A DNA stretch of 64,000 bases from an uncultured Clostridia bacterium (GTDB lineage: Bacteria; Bacillota; Clostridia; Oscillospirales; Ruminococcaceae), in contig CALZUA010000001.1 in the NCBI GenBank assembly GCA_945829235.1, positions 1 to 64,000 of the forward strand, given 5' to 3'. Both the position numbers and the translations under genes were made by a program. Below the pieces are notes generated by a model. The model searched no databases. It was not told the origin of the DNA and was given only the letters and a program-made list of their open reading frames with translations. Below, piece after piece: positions 13,373-22,188 of this stretch (position 1 is its first letter; each line of letters opens with the position of its first letter).

Positions 13373-15094
13373 ATGAAACTTGACAAGCTTATCGGAGACC
13401 GCTTCAAGGAGCGCCCCTCGGACTGCCAGATTGACAGCCACGCGCTGATGACGAGAGGCGGTTATATGAAGTATGTGGCGAACGGAATTTACTCCTCGTT
13501 CCCTCCGCTCAAGCGCATTACCAAGAAAATCGAGAACATTATCCGCGAGGAAATGGACGCTGTTGACGGGCAGGAGGTTTCGTTCCCCGTGGTAATGCCC
13601 GCTTCGCTTTGGCAGGAGAGCGGGCGCTACGAGAGTATCGGCTCGGAGCTTCTGCGCTTCACCGACCGCAACAAACAGCCGATGGTGCTCGGTATGACGC
13701 ACGAGGAAGCGGCTGTACAGCTTGTCCGCGAGTACGCGAACAGCTACACGAAATACCCGTTTATGATTTATCAGATACAGACGAAATTCCGCGATGAGGC
13801 AAGACCGCGCGGCGGCTTAATCCGTGTGCGCGAGTTCACGATGAAGGACGCGTACTCGTTCCACACCTCGCAGGAGGATTTGGAGGAGTACTACGTTCGC
13901 GTTCACAAGGCGTATGAGAGAATTTACGCGCGTTGCGGCGTGCCGCAGGTTATCTCGGTCAAGTCGGACAGCGGTATGATGGGCGGAAGCGTTTCGCACG
14001 AGTTTATGTTGCTCACGCCTATCGGTGAGGACAGCATTGCCGTGTGCAAGCACTGCGGCTACACGGCAAATGTTGAGGCGGCGAAATCGGTTATCGAGAA
14101 CACCCGCGACGCTGTTTCCGAGGAACTCAAGGAGGTTCACACGCCCGATATCCACACGATTGAGGATATCTGCGCGTTCCTCAAAATGCCGCTTCAGAAG
14201 AGCTGTAAGGCGGTTGTTTATCAGAAAAATCAGGACGACAGCTTTGTGGTGATTTTCATTCGCGGCGACCTTGACATCAACGAAACAAAGGTTACGAACT
14301 ATCTCGGTTGCGACATTCACCCCGCGGTTATCACCGAGGAATGCGGGCTGAACGCGGGTTATATCGGACCGGTTAACCTCAAGATTAACGGCGATTTCAC
14401 CGTGCTTTACGACAACTCCCTCGAGAACACAAACAACCTCTCCTGCGGTGCAAACAAGGACGAGTATCACCTCACGGGGCTTGATATGAGCCGCGATGTG
14501 CCGAACGCGGAATACCACGATTTCGCGAAAATTGCAGACGGCGGCATCTGCCCCGAGTGCGGTGAAAAGGCGATTTCGATATCGAGGGGAATTGAGGTTG
14601 GAAACATCTTCCAGCTTGGCAGAAAGTACTCAAAATCGATGGGAATGACCTATCTCGACAAGGACGGAAACGTGCAGATACCGATTATGGGTTGCTACGG
14701 AATAGGCGTGGGGCGGCTTGCGGCTTCGGTTTGCGAGGTTTGCCACGATGACTTCGGTCCTATCTGGCCGATGGCGATTGCGCCGTGGCAGGTTCACCTT
14801 TGCGCGGTGCGTTCCGATGACGAGAAGGTGAAGGCGGCGGCGGACAAGCTGTACGAGGACTTGCAGAACGCGGGTGTTGAGGTTATCTACGACGACCGAA
14901 ACGTGAGAGCGGGTGTTATGTTCTCGGACGCGGATTTGCTCGGTGTACCGCTTCGCGTTGTCGTCAGCCCGAGAAATCTGGACGAGGGTGTGTTCGAGCT
15001 TACCTCGCGCGACAAGTCAATTTCCGAGAAAATCAAGCCCGAAACCGCTCTTGAGCGCGTTCGTGAGCTTATCGAGCAAATGCTGAAAGGATAA
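13373..15094 (+). CDS. proS: Prolyl-tRNA synthetase
   Basis: A 573-residue class II synthetase that charges tRNA-Pro. Motif 2 is visible as TKFRDEARPRGGLIRVREFTM, motif 3 as GCYGIGVGRLAA, and the class-defining start as FPVVMPASLWQESGRY. Between motifs 2 and 3 lies the YbaK-like editing insertion (about 220-390; KSCKAVVYQ, CDIHPAVITEECGLNAGYIG) that removes mischarged Ala-tRNA-Pro. The C-terminal anticodon-binding domain contains QVHLCAVRSDDEKV. Length and architecture are those of the bacterial type. GAAAGGTGA precedes the ATG. Confidence 0.97.
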   Translation: MKLDKLIGDRFKERPSDCQIDSHALMTRGGYMKYVANGIYSSFPPLKRITKKIENIIREEMDAVDGQEVSFPVVMPASLWQESGRYESIGSELLRFTDRNKQPMVLGMTHEEAAVQLVREYANSYTKYPFMIYQIQTKFRDEARPRGGLIRVREFTMKDAYSFHTSQEDLEEYYVRVHKAYERIYARCGVPQVISVKSDSGMMGGSVSHEFMLLTPIGEDSIAVCKHCGYTANVEAAKSVIENTRDAVSEELKEVHTPDIHTIEDICAFLKMPLQKSCKAVVYQKNQDDSFVVIFIRGDLDINETKVTNYLGCDIHPAVITEECGLNAGYIGPVNLKINGDFTVLYDNSLENTNNLSCGANKDEYHLTGLDMSRDVPNAEYHDFAKIADGGICPECGEKAISISRGIEVGNIFQLGRKYSKSMGMTYLDKDGNVQIPIMGCYGIGVGRLAASVCEVCHDDFGPIWPMAIAPWQVHLCAVRSDDEKVKAAADKLYEDLQNAGVEVIYDDRNVRAGVMFSDADLLGVPLRVVVSPRNLDEGVFELTSRDKSISEKIKPETALERVRELIEQMLKG

Positions 15095-15097
15095 CGA

Positions 15098-16207
15098 ATG
15101 AGTTTTGATGAAAAATCGCTTCTGAAACAGCTCGACAAGCTGTTTGACGAGGATAAATTCGCTGAAATTGAACGGGAAATCCGACAGCTTCCGCGAGAGG
15201 AGCTGAGCCTTGAGCTGAGGTTCCGCTTGGTGAGCGCGCTGAACAATCAGAAAAAGCTTGAGGGAGCGATGAGCGAGCTAAAGGAAATCGAGCCGCTTTG
15301 CATAACTCCCGCCGAGCGCGCGCGTTTTTGGTACAACACGGGCTTCGCTCACTATGTCAACGACCATGAAATGGCGGCTTCGCACTGCTTTAAAAGGGCG
15401 CTCGATTTTGACCCCGAGGACAGCGCGGGCTTGGATTTGAAGGCAATTATCGAGGAGTGCGACGGCTTTATTTCCCGCGATTTGATGGAGCTTAAGGGCT
15501 TCGGCAGAGCCGCTGTCGAGGCAATTCACGCGCGTTGCGAGGAGGTTGCCGAGAAGGACAGAGTGGAGCTTTCCGAGCCGGAATTTACCATTTATCTGGG
15601 ATTTTTGCCGGGGATAAGAGTGCCGATTGGTTTGGAAAAACCGTTGCTTTTTGACGATGTTATGAAAAAGTACAGCGATGACGAAAAGCCGATTGCAAAG
15701 GATTTTCTGCAAAAATACTTCGGGATAACCGACACGGACGGCTTCAAACGGTTCTATCACGAGGATATGAAGTATAATTTATATGGTATGGCGGGAGATG
15801 TGCTGGCGTATCTTGACGGCAAGCCGCGGTTTCCGATAACGGAGCTTGCGGGTACGGGACGCGAGCTGTTTGACGACTGCTCGGAGTACCTCAACGCAAT
15901 CCGCGAGTGTATGACCGAGTCGAATGTTCTCGGCTGGGACATCTCGGAAAAGGTTGGAATGGCGCGGCAGTGCTACGCCTGCGACCTGCTCTCAAACAGC
16001 GACTTTTTCGGCTGTATGACTGCGCTCGCGCAGGTTGCACGGGAAAAATTCGCGTCCTTCGAGGAGTTTATGATTTCGCTCACAATGGGTTGCGGATTTT
16101 TTATGTTCCTCGATGACAATTGTAGCATAAAATCCGCGATAAACTTTATGAACACAATGCTCCCGATGCTTTTGCGTTCACCGCTCGCGCAGTTTAAGTG
16201 GGGCTAA
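15098..16207 (+). CDS. TPR-like protein with DUF1266-type C-terminus
   Basis: 369 residues. The N-terminal ~125 are helical repeats of tetratricopeptide type (ARFWYNTGFAHYVNDHEMAA, then HCFKRALDFDPEDSAGLDLK). The C-terminal part from about 200 contains ITDTDGFKRF ... GWDISEKVGMARQCYACDLL ... FFGCMTALAQVAREKF, which resembles the DUF1266 domain. It starts 3 bp after proS and is co-transcribed with it. The function is unknown; the repeats suggest protein binding. The middle region (GFLPGIRVPIGLEKPLLFDD) is unassigned. Confidence 0.65.
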   Translation: MSFDEKSLLKQLDKLFDEDKFAEIEREIRQLPREELSLELRFRLVSALNNQKKLEGAMSELKEIEPLCITPAERARFWYNTGFAHYVNDHEMAASHCFKRALDFDPEDSAGLDLKAIIEECDGFISRDLMELKGFGRAAVEAIHARCEEVAEKDRVELSEPEFTIYLGFLPGIRVPIGLEKPLLFDDVMKKYSDDEKPIAKDFLQKYFGITDTDGFKRFYHEDMKYNLYGMAGDVLAYLDGKPRFPITELAGTGRELFDDCSEYLNAIRECMTESNVLGWDISEKVGMARQCYACDLLSNSDFFGCMTALAQVAREKFASFEEFMISLTMGCGFFMFLDDNCSIKSAINFMNTMLPMLLRSPLAQFKWG

Positions 16208-16239
16208 GCAAACTTTATTTGATTTTTAAAAAATGCCTG

Positions 16240-16268
16240 TTGACAAGCCGAAAAAAGTATGTTATAAT
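16240..16268 (+). promoter_or_regulatory. Promoter of the zinc-ribbon gene
   Basis: TTGACA (16240-16245) and TATAAT (16263-16268) with a 17-bp spacer: full sigma-A consensus, predicting strong expression. Confidence 0.9.
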
Positions 16269-16313
16269 TAAATTGGTAATGTATTTACCAAAATTTGAAA
16301 GGTGGTTAATATA

Positions 16314-16997
16314 ATGTTTTGTGAAAAATGCGGTGCGCAGATTCCCGATGGAGCGGAAACGATGTGCGCAAATTGCCGTGCAAGATTTGGCGGTGCAGTG
16401 CAGAATTTCGGTCAGCCCGTTCAGCCGGTTCAGCCGATGGGACAGCCGGTTCAGCCGATGGGACAGCCGGTTCAGCCGTATCAGCAACCCGTTGCACCGA
16501 AGAGTGGTTTCTCGTTGGACACGATTACGGGAAATCCGATGATTATGATGATAATCAAGCTGGCGCTCGGCGCAATTTCGCTCTGGGCGGCGTTTGGACC
16601 GTTGCTCGCGTATATCAGTATGGGAAATTCGTTCCTGAAGATGAGTTTCAGCTTTATGGGATTGCACGCATTGGCGGGTTCTGCCAGCCCCCAGTTTGTT
16701 CCTGTGCTCATTCTGATGATTTTGTCCATTCTCCTCGCGCTTGCGGGAATCGTACTTACAGTTCTCCCCAAAGTTGCTCCGCAGGTTAAGCTTCCGCTTC
16801 CGTCTTGCTCGTCTTATGCGGCAACCGCGGGCGCGCTCCTCTTCTCGATTATCTCGCAGTTCATCACAATCGGCTTTGTCGCAGGAGGCGGCAGCTCGGT
16901 TTCTTTCTCGGGCTTCGGCGTATTTATGATGATTTTGAGCTTCCTTGCTCTCGGCGCGACGGTTTTCCTGTCCTACGTTGACCTCAAGAAAAAGTGA
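16314..16997 (+). CDS. Zinc-ribbon membrane protein with QPVQPMG repeats
   Basis: The ATG at 16314 has GAAAGGTGG 8 bp upstream; a GTG at 16302 lies inside that site. The 227-residue protein has a zinc ribbon (CEKCGAQIPDG ... CANC, residues 3-19), a proline/glutamine linker of QPVQPMG units (about 30-60) and four hydrophobic segments (about 78-98, 115-143, 160-182 and 188-214). The linker is encoded by a 21-bp tandem repeat (16422-16463). Zinc-ribbon plus membrane proteins of this kind are common in Clostridia and have no assigned function. It is a single gene with a strong promoter and terminator. Confidence 0.75.
   Translation: MFCEKCGAQIPDGAETMCANCRARFGGAVQNFGQPVQPVQPMGQPVQPMGQPVQPYQQPVAPKSGFSLDTITGNPMIMMIIKLALGAISLWAAFGPLLAYISMGNSFLKMSFSFMGLHALAGSASPQFVPVLILMILSILLALAGIVLTVLPKVAPQVKLPLPSCSSYAATAGALLFSIISQFITIGFVAGGGSSVSFSGFGVFMMILSFLALGATVFLSYVDLKKK
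16413..16480 (+). repeat. 21-bp in-frame tandem repeat
   Basis: Two exact 21-bp units (16422-16442 and 16443-16463) and partial flanking units encode QPVQPMG in the linker of the zinc-ribbon protein. Identity at the nucleotide level points to recent slippage, so the linker length may vary between strains. Confidence 0.85.
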
Positions 16998-17024
16998 TTA
17001 CATAAGCACAAAACTGGCGATATA

Positions 17025-17062
17025 AAAAAGGGTATCGAGCAAAACTCGGTACCCTTTTGTTT
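17025..17062. terminator. Bidirectional terminator
   Basis: Stem GGGTATCGAG / CTCGGTACCC with loop CAAAA, flanked by an A-run on the left and TTTTGTTT on the right. It ends the zinc-ribbon gene (plus) and feoB (minus), which converge here. Confidence 0.85.
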
Positions 17063-17074
17063 ATTCAGTGACTT

Positions 17075-19201
17075 TCATACAATAACGCGCGAAATTCCCG
17101 CGATAATCGCGCAGAGCGTTATCCCGCAGAGCGTTGGTATCACGAACGCGAGCGCCGCCCATTTTACGCCGCCGGCTTCCTTTTTTATCGTGAGCAGGGT
17201 GGTTGAGCAGGGGAAGTGCATCAGCGTGAAAACTATCACGCAGACCGCCGTGACAGGCGTCCAGCCGTTCGCGGTGAACAGCTCGAGCATCTGCGACGGC
17301 GCAATTTCCGCCAGCACGCCTTGTTGCATATACATCATCACGGCAAGCGGGATTACAATTTCGTTCGCAGGTATTCCGAGCAGAAATGCCGTTACGATAA
17401 CCCCGTCCATTCCGATGAATTGACCGAACGGTTCAAAAAAGTTCGTGATATAGCTTAAAAGTGACGCTCCGTCAACGCTCACATTCGCCAAAATCCAGAT
17501 TACTGCACCCGCAGGCGCGGCAACCGCCGCCGCTCTCCCCAGCACGAAAATTGTTCTGTCCAACAGCGACCGCACCAGAATTTTCCCGATTTGCGGCTTC
17601 CGAAACGGCGGCAGTTCGAGGGTAAACGAGGACGGTTCGCCTTTCAAGATGGTTGCCGAGAGAATGCGCGACACGAGAAACGTCATCAGTATGCCGAGTA
17701 TTATCACCGCCGTGAGCGCCGCCGCCGAGAGAAAGCTCCCGAGAAGCCCGATTGCTCCGCCGATGAAGAACAGCGAGATTATCCTGAGGATTATGGGGAA
17801 GCGCCCGTTGCACGGGACAAAATTGTTGGTGAGAATTGCAATCAGCCGTTCACGGCGGCTGTCGATTATCCGCGCTCCGACAACCCCCGCCGCGTTGCAC
17901 CCGAAACCCATCATCATACAAAGCGCCTGTTTACCGCAGGCTTTGCACTTGCAAAACGGCTTGTCGAGGTTGTAGGCAACGCGCGGGAGATAGCCCAAGT
18001 CCTCGAGCAACGTGAACAGCGGGAAGAAAATCGCCATCGGCGGGAGCATTACCGACGCAACCCACGCCAGCACGCGGTAAGCGCCGTCCACGACTACCCC
18101 GCGCAACCAATCGGGCGCGTTTATGTACACGAAGAAATCCGCCAGCCTGTCGCCGAGCCAGAAAAGCGCGCTCCCAAGCCACTCGGACGGATAGTTTGCA
18201 CCTACAATCGTTATCCAGAAAATCACCATCAGCGACAAAATCATTATCGGAAACCCGAGCAACTTGCTCGTGAGAATTTTGTCGATTTTCGAGATTTCCT
18301 TTTCCTTCTGCGAAACCGCACCGCGAGCGATTTCCTCAGCATTTTTGAGGATACACGACACAATTTTGTCCGAGAGCATATCCGCGGTAATTCCCGCTTC
18401 GGCGAGAATTTTCCGCGCTTCCATAACCGCGCTGTTCAACTCCTCGTTGAAGAAATCCTCACCGAGTTGGTTCTTGAGTTCAGCTTTCAGCGAAGCGTCG
18501 TTGTCGATAACCATAAGCGCGAGCCGCCGCGCGGGAATTTGCCCCGAATACCGCTTCTCGATAACCTTCTCGACAACCGAAACCGCTCTCTCAATCGGCT
18601 CGGTGTAGCGCAGTTTTCGCGGATTTGGCACGATTTCACCCGAGCAAACCTTGTCGAGCTTTTCGGTGAGTGAGGACAGCGTTTTTTTCTTGTGCGCGGA
18701 CGTTGCGGCTACCGGCACGCCAAGCTGTTGTTCAAGAAGCGCGAGGTCGATTTTGATATTTGCGCGTTTCGCCTCGTCAAGCAAATTTACGCAGACAATT
18801 GTGTTCGGGAACACCTCCATAACCTGCAAAGCGAGGTTAAGACTGCGTTCAAGGCAGGTTGCATCGCACACGACAACCGCCGCGTCCGCACCGCCGAAGC
18901 ATATAAAATTCCGTGCAACCTCTTCCTCGGCGGAGTGCGCGAGCAGGGAATAGGTGCCGGGAATGTCCACGAGAACGTACTCGAAATTCTCGGTCTGACA
19001 GTACCCTTGCGCTGAGGCAACCGTCTTACCGGGCCAGTTTCCGGTGTGCTGATGAAGACCGGTGAGCGCGTTGAAGAGGGTGCTTTTGCCGACATTCGGG
19101 TTGCCGGCAACAGCGATTATCTTATCATCGGGGGAACGTTTTTTCACGACAAGACCGTTATCTGCCGCGGAAATTCCCGTTGAAGACGCAGTAAGTCCCA
19201 T
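17075..19201 (-). CDS. feoB: Ferrous iron transporter FeoB
   Basis: A 708-residue inner-membrane Fe2+ importer. The N-terminal GTPase has G1 GNPNVGKST (about 33-41), G3 DIPGTYSL and G4-type NLLDE, followed by a helical GDI-like linker. The membrane part has two Gate domains (one with MMGFGCNAAGVVGARI and CNGRFPIIL) and the FeoB C-terminal region. There is a short extra N-terminal segment (MGLTASSTGIS) before the G domain. The start ATG follows the feoA TGA by no gap, with AAGGGGG just upstream, so translation is coupled to feoA. Confidence 0.96.
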   Translation of the reverse strand: MGLTASSTGISAADNGLVVKKRSPDDKIIAVAGNPNVGKSTLFNALTGLHQHTGNWPGKTVASAQGYCQTENFEYVLVDIPGTYSLLAHSAEEEVARNFICFGGADAAVVVCDATCLERSLNLALQVMEVFPNTIVCVNLLDEAKRANIKIDLALLEQQLGVPVAATSAHKKKTLSSLTEKLDKVCSGEIVPNPRKLRYTEPIERAVSVVEKVIEKRYSGQIPARRLALMVIDNDASLKAELKNQLGEDFFNEELNSAVMEARKILAEAGITADMLSDKIVSCILKNAEEIARGAVSQKEKEISKIDKILTSKLLGFPIMILSLMVIFWITIVGANYPSEWLGSALFWLGDRLADFFVYINAPDWLRGVVVDGAYRVLAWVASVMLPPMAIFFPLFTLLEDLGYLPRVAYNLDKPFCKCKACGKQALCMMMGFGCNAAGVVGARIIDSRRERLIAILTNNFVPCNGRFPIILRIISLFFIGGAIGLLGSFLSAAALTAVIILGILMTFLVSRILSATILKGEPSSFTLELPPFRKPQIGKILVRSLLDRTIFVLGRAAAVAAPAGAVIWILANVSVDGASLLSYITNFFEPFGQFIGMDGVIVTAFLLGIPANEIVIPLAVMMYMQQGVLAEIAPSQMLELFTANGWTPVTAVCVIVFTLMHFPCSTTLLTIKKEAGGVKWAALAFVIPTLCGITLCAIIAGISRVIV

Positions 19202-19456
19202 TCAAATCCCCCTTACGATAACGCAACGTGCGTCCGCCGCGCGGATTGCAATAACAGCGCCGCGAATGAGGTAGGCAGACGGGTCACCGAGCGGACTTTT
19301 GCCGACGCATTTCACCCGTGCACACTCGCAAAGCCCCAAATCCAGCAGTCTGCGGCGCATTGAACCGTGTATCAGAAGCCGCTCCACAACGGCGGTTTCG
19401 CCGATTTTCATATCGGACAATCTGTTTCGTTTAGTCACAATTTCACCCGATTTCAT
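19202..19456 (-). CDS. feoA: FeoA, ferrous iron transport accessory protein
   Basis: A small SH3-like protein of about 84 residues (LSDMKIGETAVVERL ... SMRRRLLDLGLCECARVKCV ... DPSAYLIRGAVIAIR), the usual FeoA pattern. It assists FeoB. The start is uncertain: the ATG at 19456 has no ribosome site, an upstream TTG (19468) none either, and a GTG at 19438 has GGGTGA before it. A TATAAT-like box on the minus strand (19474-19479) would leave a very short leader. A branched palindrome lies just upstream. Confidence 0.9.
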   Translation of the reverse strand: MKSGEIVTKRNRLSDMKIGETAVVERLLIHGSMRRRLLDLGLCECARVKCVGKSPLGDPSAYLIRGAVIAIRAADARCVIVRGI

Positions 19457-19500
19457 AGTTGATGACAATACATATTATAAGAATCACTGAGTGAACCTTG

Positions 19501-19571
19501 AAATATATGTTGTGTCGGCTATTACCGACTATATCGCCGACTATGAGAACTGAGTTCTCATAACATATATT
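19501..19571. promoter_or_regulatory. Branched palindrome upstream of feoAB
   Basis: Three nested inverted repeats in 71 bp: outer AATATATGTT (19502-19511) with AACATATATT (19562-19571); GTCGGC (19514-19519) with GCCGAC (19536-19541); and TATGAGAAC-TGA-GTTCTCATA (19542-19562). The second arm can alternatively pair GTCGG with CCGAC (19525-19529). It may be an iron-responsive operator, a cruciform or a small palindromic mobile element. It does not look like a known Fur or DtxR box. Confidence 0.5.
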
Positions 19572-19606
19572 ATGAAATTCGCGGTTTTTCGTGCAACTTT
19601 TGGTGC

Positions 19607-19635
19607 AAAAAAAGCAACCAAAATAGTTTGGTTGC
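19607..19635 (-). terminator. Terminator of the TraB/GumN gene
   Basis: On the minus strand: GCAACCAAA, a short loop, TTTGGTTGC, then TTTTTTT. It lies about 20 bp past the stop codon. Confidence 0.85.
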
Positions 19636-19656
19636 CAAAGTATTTTTCAAATCAAC

Positions 19657-20574
19657 TCACGCCGCGTTCCCGAACTCAACGGTTTCTGCCGAATAACCCG
19701 CGTCCTCGAGATAATCGAGAATATCCGGCGAAGCATAAAAATGCGCCGCTCCGACCATAAGGAAGATTTTCTCGCCGTTTTTGAGCGACTTTATCACAAA
19801 ATCCGCCATTTTTCTCTGGCGCTTTTCGTACATCTCGGAGTAGTAGCTTGCGAAATCCTCGGCAAGTTCCTCGGGAACACCGCTCGGTGAAAGCATAATT
19901 TCAAGCGAAAGGCGGTTGTTCTCGCGCCACGCGTTGTAGAGCGCGGTGTTCTGCGATTTGAGCGTTTCGTAGGGCATTTCAACGGTTGATTTAAGAGAAT
20001 AAAGCTGTAAAGCGGGGGATTGACCGGCGTTGATTTGGTATTGCTCAGCGGCAGTTTCAAGCTCGATGATTGAGATGTTGTTCTTTTTCGCGTAGTTCAA
20101 AAACTCGTGCTCCGTGCCGTAATTTGAGCTATAACCGCTGTCCCGAGCCGCTTTTTGCGTGAGGGTAATGCTCCACATCGCGGGAATGTACCTCTCGTAA
20201 TTCGCATTGTAAAGCCCTTTTTCCACGAAAACACGCTTGATTTCGTCGTAATCCTCACCCATAAGCTCAGCCGCCGAGTTGCACTCGAAAACCTTCATTG
20301 CCTCGTTGATTTCAGCCCTGTCCTCGCCGAACCGAATGACATCAACCTCGCAGGCGAGCGCATTGCAACGGTTCAGCGCATCGTAAATTTCATCGGGGTA
20401 AACCGTGTTTGGAAGCCCAACGTGCATCGAGCCGAGCATATACACCTCGCCGCCCGTGCTTTCGTCCTTTACCGTGAAAAAGGGCGGGTTCACATAATTT
20501 TTCTCGGCGTTTTGGCAACCGCTGAAGGTGAACATCAGCAGAATTGCCGTGCAAAAAGCCAAAATTTTTCGCAT
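19657..20574 (-). CDS. TraB/GumN-family lipoprotein
   Basis: The start at 20574 is supported by GAGGGAT and gives a lipoprotein signal peptide, MRKILAFCTAILLMFTFSGC, with a lipobox (FSGC). The mature ~285-residue protein has the TraB/GumN signatures GEVYMLGSMHVG near the start and FLMVGAAHFY (GxxH) near the end; these are the metal-binding motifs of the Tiki-related protease fold. The biological substrate in bacteria is unknown. It is anchored outside the membrane. The downstream terminator makes it the end of a transcript. Confidence 0.88.
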   Translation of the reverse strand: MRKILAFCTAILLMFTFSGCQNAEKNYVNPPFFTVKDESTGGEVYMLGSMHVGLPNTVYPDEIYDALNRCNALACEVDVIRFGEDRAEINEAMKVFECNSAAELMGEDYDEIKRVFVEKGLYNANYERYIPAMWSITLTQKAARDSGYSSNYGTEHEFLNYAKKNNISIIELETAAEQYQINAGQSPALQLYSLKSTVEMPYETLKSQNTALYNAWRENNRLSLEIMLSPSGVPEELAEDFASYYSEMYEKRQRKMADFVIKSLKNGEKIFLMVGAAHFYASPDILDYLEDAGYSAETVEFGNAA

Positions 20575-20689
20575 ACTAAAATCCCTCGTCATCTGCAACA
20601 CGCATTGCCTGTTCAATCGTGCTCGTCAAATTGCCGAAAATTGCGCTCAATCCTTGATATATCGCGGTATTAAGCCAAAAATCCCGCAG

Positions 20690-21310
20690 TTAAAAGTCCT
20701 CGGTAACCAAACGCGCGCTTATCTCAAAGGTCGGCCCCTTCTGCCACAAAAACGGCGTGAGGATAATCTCAAACCCGCCGCCGGGGGGGCACATAAAGTC
20801 GGCGGGTTTTCCTTTCGGCAAGCCGTACCCGCAGAGCAAATTCGTGATAACGCCCGCGTGCGTGACAACCGCGGCGGCGTTGATGTCGGCGCTCATCATA
20901 TCGCTGAAAACCGCGTCCAAGCCCTCGATACAGCGAAGCATAAAGTCGCCGTATTTCTCGCCGTTCGGGGGAGCGCACTCCGCGCCGCCTCTGAGCCAAT
21001 CCGCGTACTCGCGCAGGTCCTGAAGCTGAGCTTGCGTTTTGCCCTCAAAGTCACCGAAGTTCATCTCGGACAGCTCGTCAATTATCATCAGCTTATTGTC
21101 CGGATAAATAATCTCGGCGGTTTCAAGGCAACGCTCGAGCGGTGACGAGTACACCTTTTCAACCTCGGGGTACACTCCGTCCGCGCAGAACGACTCAATC
21201 TGCCGCCGTCCCTCGGGACATAGCGAGAGATTTGTCTGCCCGATATACCGTCCGTCAAGATTTCCTTGCGTAATTCCGTGCCTTATCAGGTATATATAGT
21301 AGTTTTTCAT
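20690..21310 (-). CDS. Histidine phosphatase family protein
   Basis: A 206-residue member of the phosphoglycerate-mutase-like branch-1 histidine phosphatases. It has the LIRHGIT motif (catalytic histidine at about residue 11), a second arginine in SSPLERCLETAEI, FGDFEGKT, and the C-terminal VVTHAGVI histidine. It could be a CobC-like alpha-ribazole phosphatase or a general sugar-phosphate phosphatase. No cobalamin genes lie nearby. CGGAGGT precedes the start. Confidence 0.88.
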   Translation of the reverse strand: MKNYYIYLIRHGITQGNLDGRYIGQTNLSLCPEGRRQIESFCADGVYPEVEKVYSSPLERCLETAEIIYPDNKLMIIDELSEMNFGDFEGKTQAQLQDLREYADWLRGGAECAPPNGEKYGDFMLRCIEGLDAVFSDMMSADINAAAVVTHAGVITNLLCGYGLPKGKPADFMCPPGGGFEIILTPFLWQKGPTFEISARLVTEDF

Positions 21311-21384
21311 TGCTTTACCTCCGTTATCTTGTGCAATTGTGAGTATTGCCCATTATACTGTCGAAAATTTGGTTATTATGCCGC

Positions 21385-21413
21385 TTTACAAATCGGAATA
21401 AATAAGCTATAAT
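21385..21413 (+). promoter_or_regulatory. Promoter of the XRE regulator gene
   Basis: TTTACA (21385-21390) and TATAAT (21408-21413), spacer 17 bp. It leaves a leader of about 105 nt before the XRE gene. Confidence 0.7.
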
Positions 21414-21525
21414 ATACAATAAGAAAATGTTCGCTTTATCGATAACAATATATCTATTTCCCTAAAAATCTCTCTCGCGGACTGTTTTTTGAATTTATGA
21501 TGTTGATTTGGAGCGATTTGTAATT

Positions 21526-22188
21526 ATGAACAAGGATTTACCCAGAATATTGAAGCTTCTTCGCAAGGAGCGGGGAATACGTCAAAAAGAAGCCGCGGAC
21601 AGTCTTGGTGTTGCGCAGGCGCTTTTGTCGCACTATGAAAACGGAAAGCGCGAGTGCGGCTTGGACTTCCTTGTTCAGGCGGCGGATTTTTACGGCGTTT
21701 CCGTGGATTATCTTTTGGGAAGAACCAGCTCCCGAAACGGTGTTGTTATCACCGAAAACGAGTTGCCCGAGAGCAGTGTTTCCGAGAACTACGATGGCTC
21801 GATTGAGGGAACTGGCACGTTTTTGCGAAAAAAGCTGATTACAAACGCGCTTGAGGTTATCTTCTCGCTGTTGATTAAGACGAAGAACCAAAAGCTCGCA
21901 AAAGCGGTCGGCTCGTATCTCCTCACCGCAACCTACCGCGCGTACCGAATGGTTTACAGCGCGGGCGGCGAAAACGATGAAAACTGCTTTGCCGTGCCGA
22001 GCGCGGCGGCTTCGGGAAAAAGTGCCGCAAAGCTTGCTCTCGATGATGTCGCGGCAAAGGCGGCATCGGCTGAGGGTACGGCGGACGAGCGTATCACAAA
22101 TTCCCGCATTGAGCGCGATTACCCGCGGCAGAGCGCGGCGTTGTTCTCGGTTGTGAGCAACGTTGAGCGCGAGCTGGAGAAGCTGTAA
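21526..22188 (+). CDS. XRE-family transcriptional regulator
   Basis: From the ATG at 21526 (a TTG at 21508 is an alternative), 220 residues. An N-terminal Cro/C1 helix-turn-helix (LPRILKLLRKERGIRQKEAA ... GVAQALLSHYENGKRECGLD) is followed by FYGVSVDYLLGRTS, then a helical domain (LITNALEVIFSLLIKTKNQK) and an alanine/serine-rich, low-complexity C-terminus. It probably represses or activates a few genes including its own. Its stop codon abuts the last base of era on the other strand. Confidence 0.85.
   Translation: MNKDLPRILKLLRKERGIRQKEAADSLGVAQALLSHYENGKRECGLDFLVQAADFYGVSVDYLLGRTSSRNGVVITENELPESSVSENYDGSIEGTGTFLRKKLITNALEVIFSLLIKTKNQKLAKAVGSYLLTATYRAYRMVYSAGGENDENCFAVPSAAASGKSAAKLALDDVAAKAASAEGTADERITNSRIERDYPRQSAALFSVVSNVERELEKL

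Noticed and set aside
17591-18673. 360-residue open frame antisense to feoB
   Set aside because: Lies wholly inside feoB on the other strand, has low-complexity arginine/glutamate-rich translation and no ribosome site.
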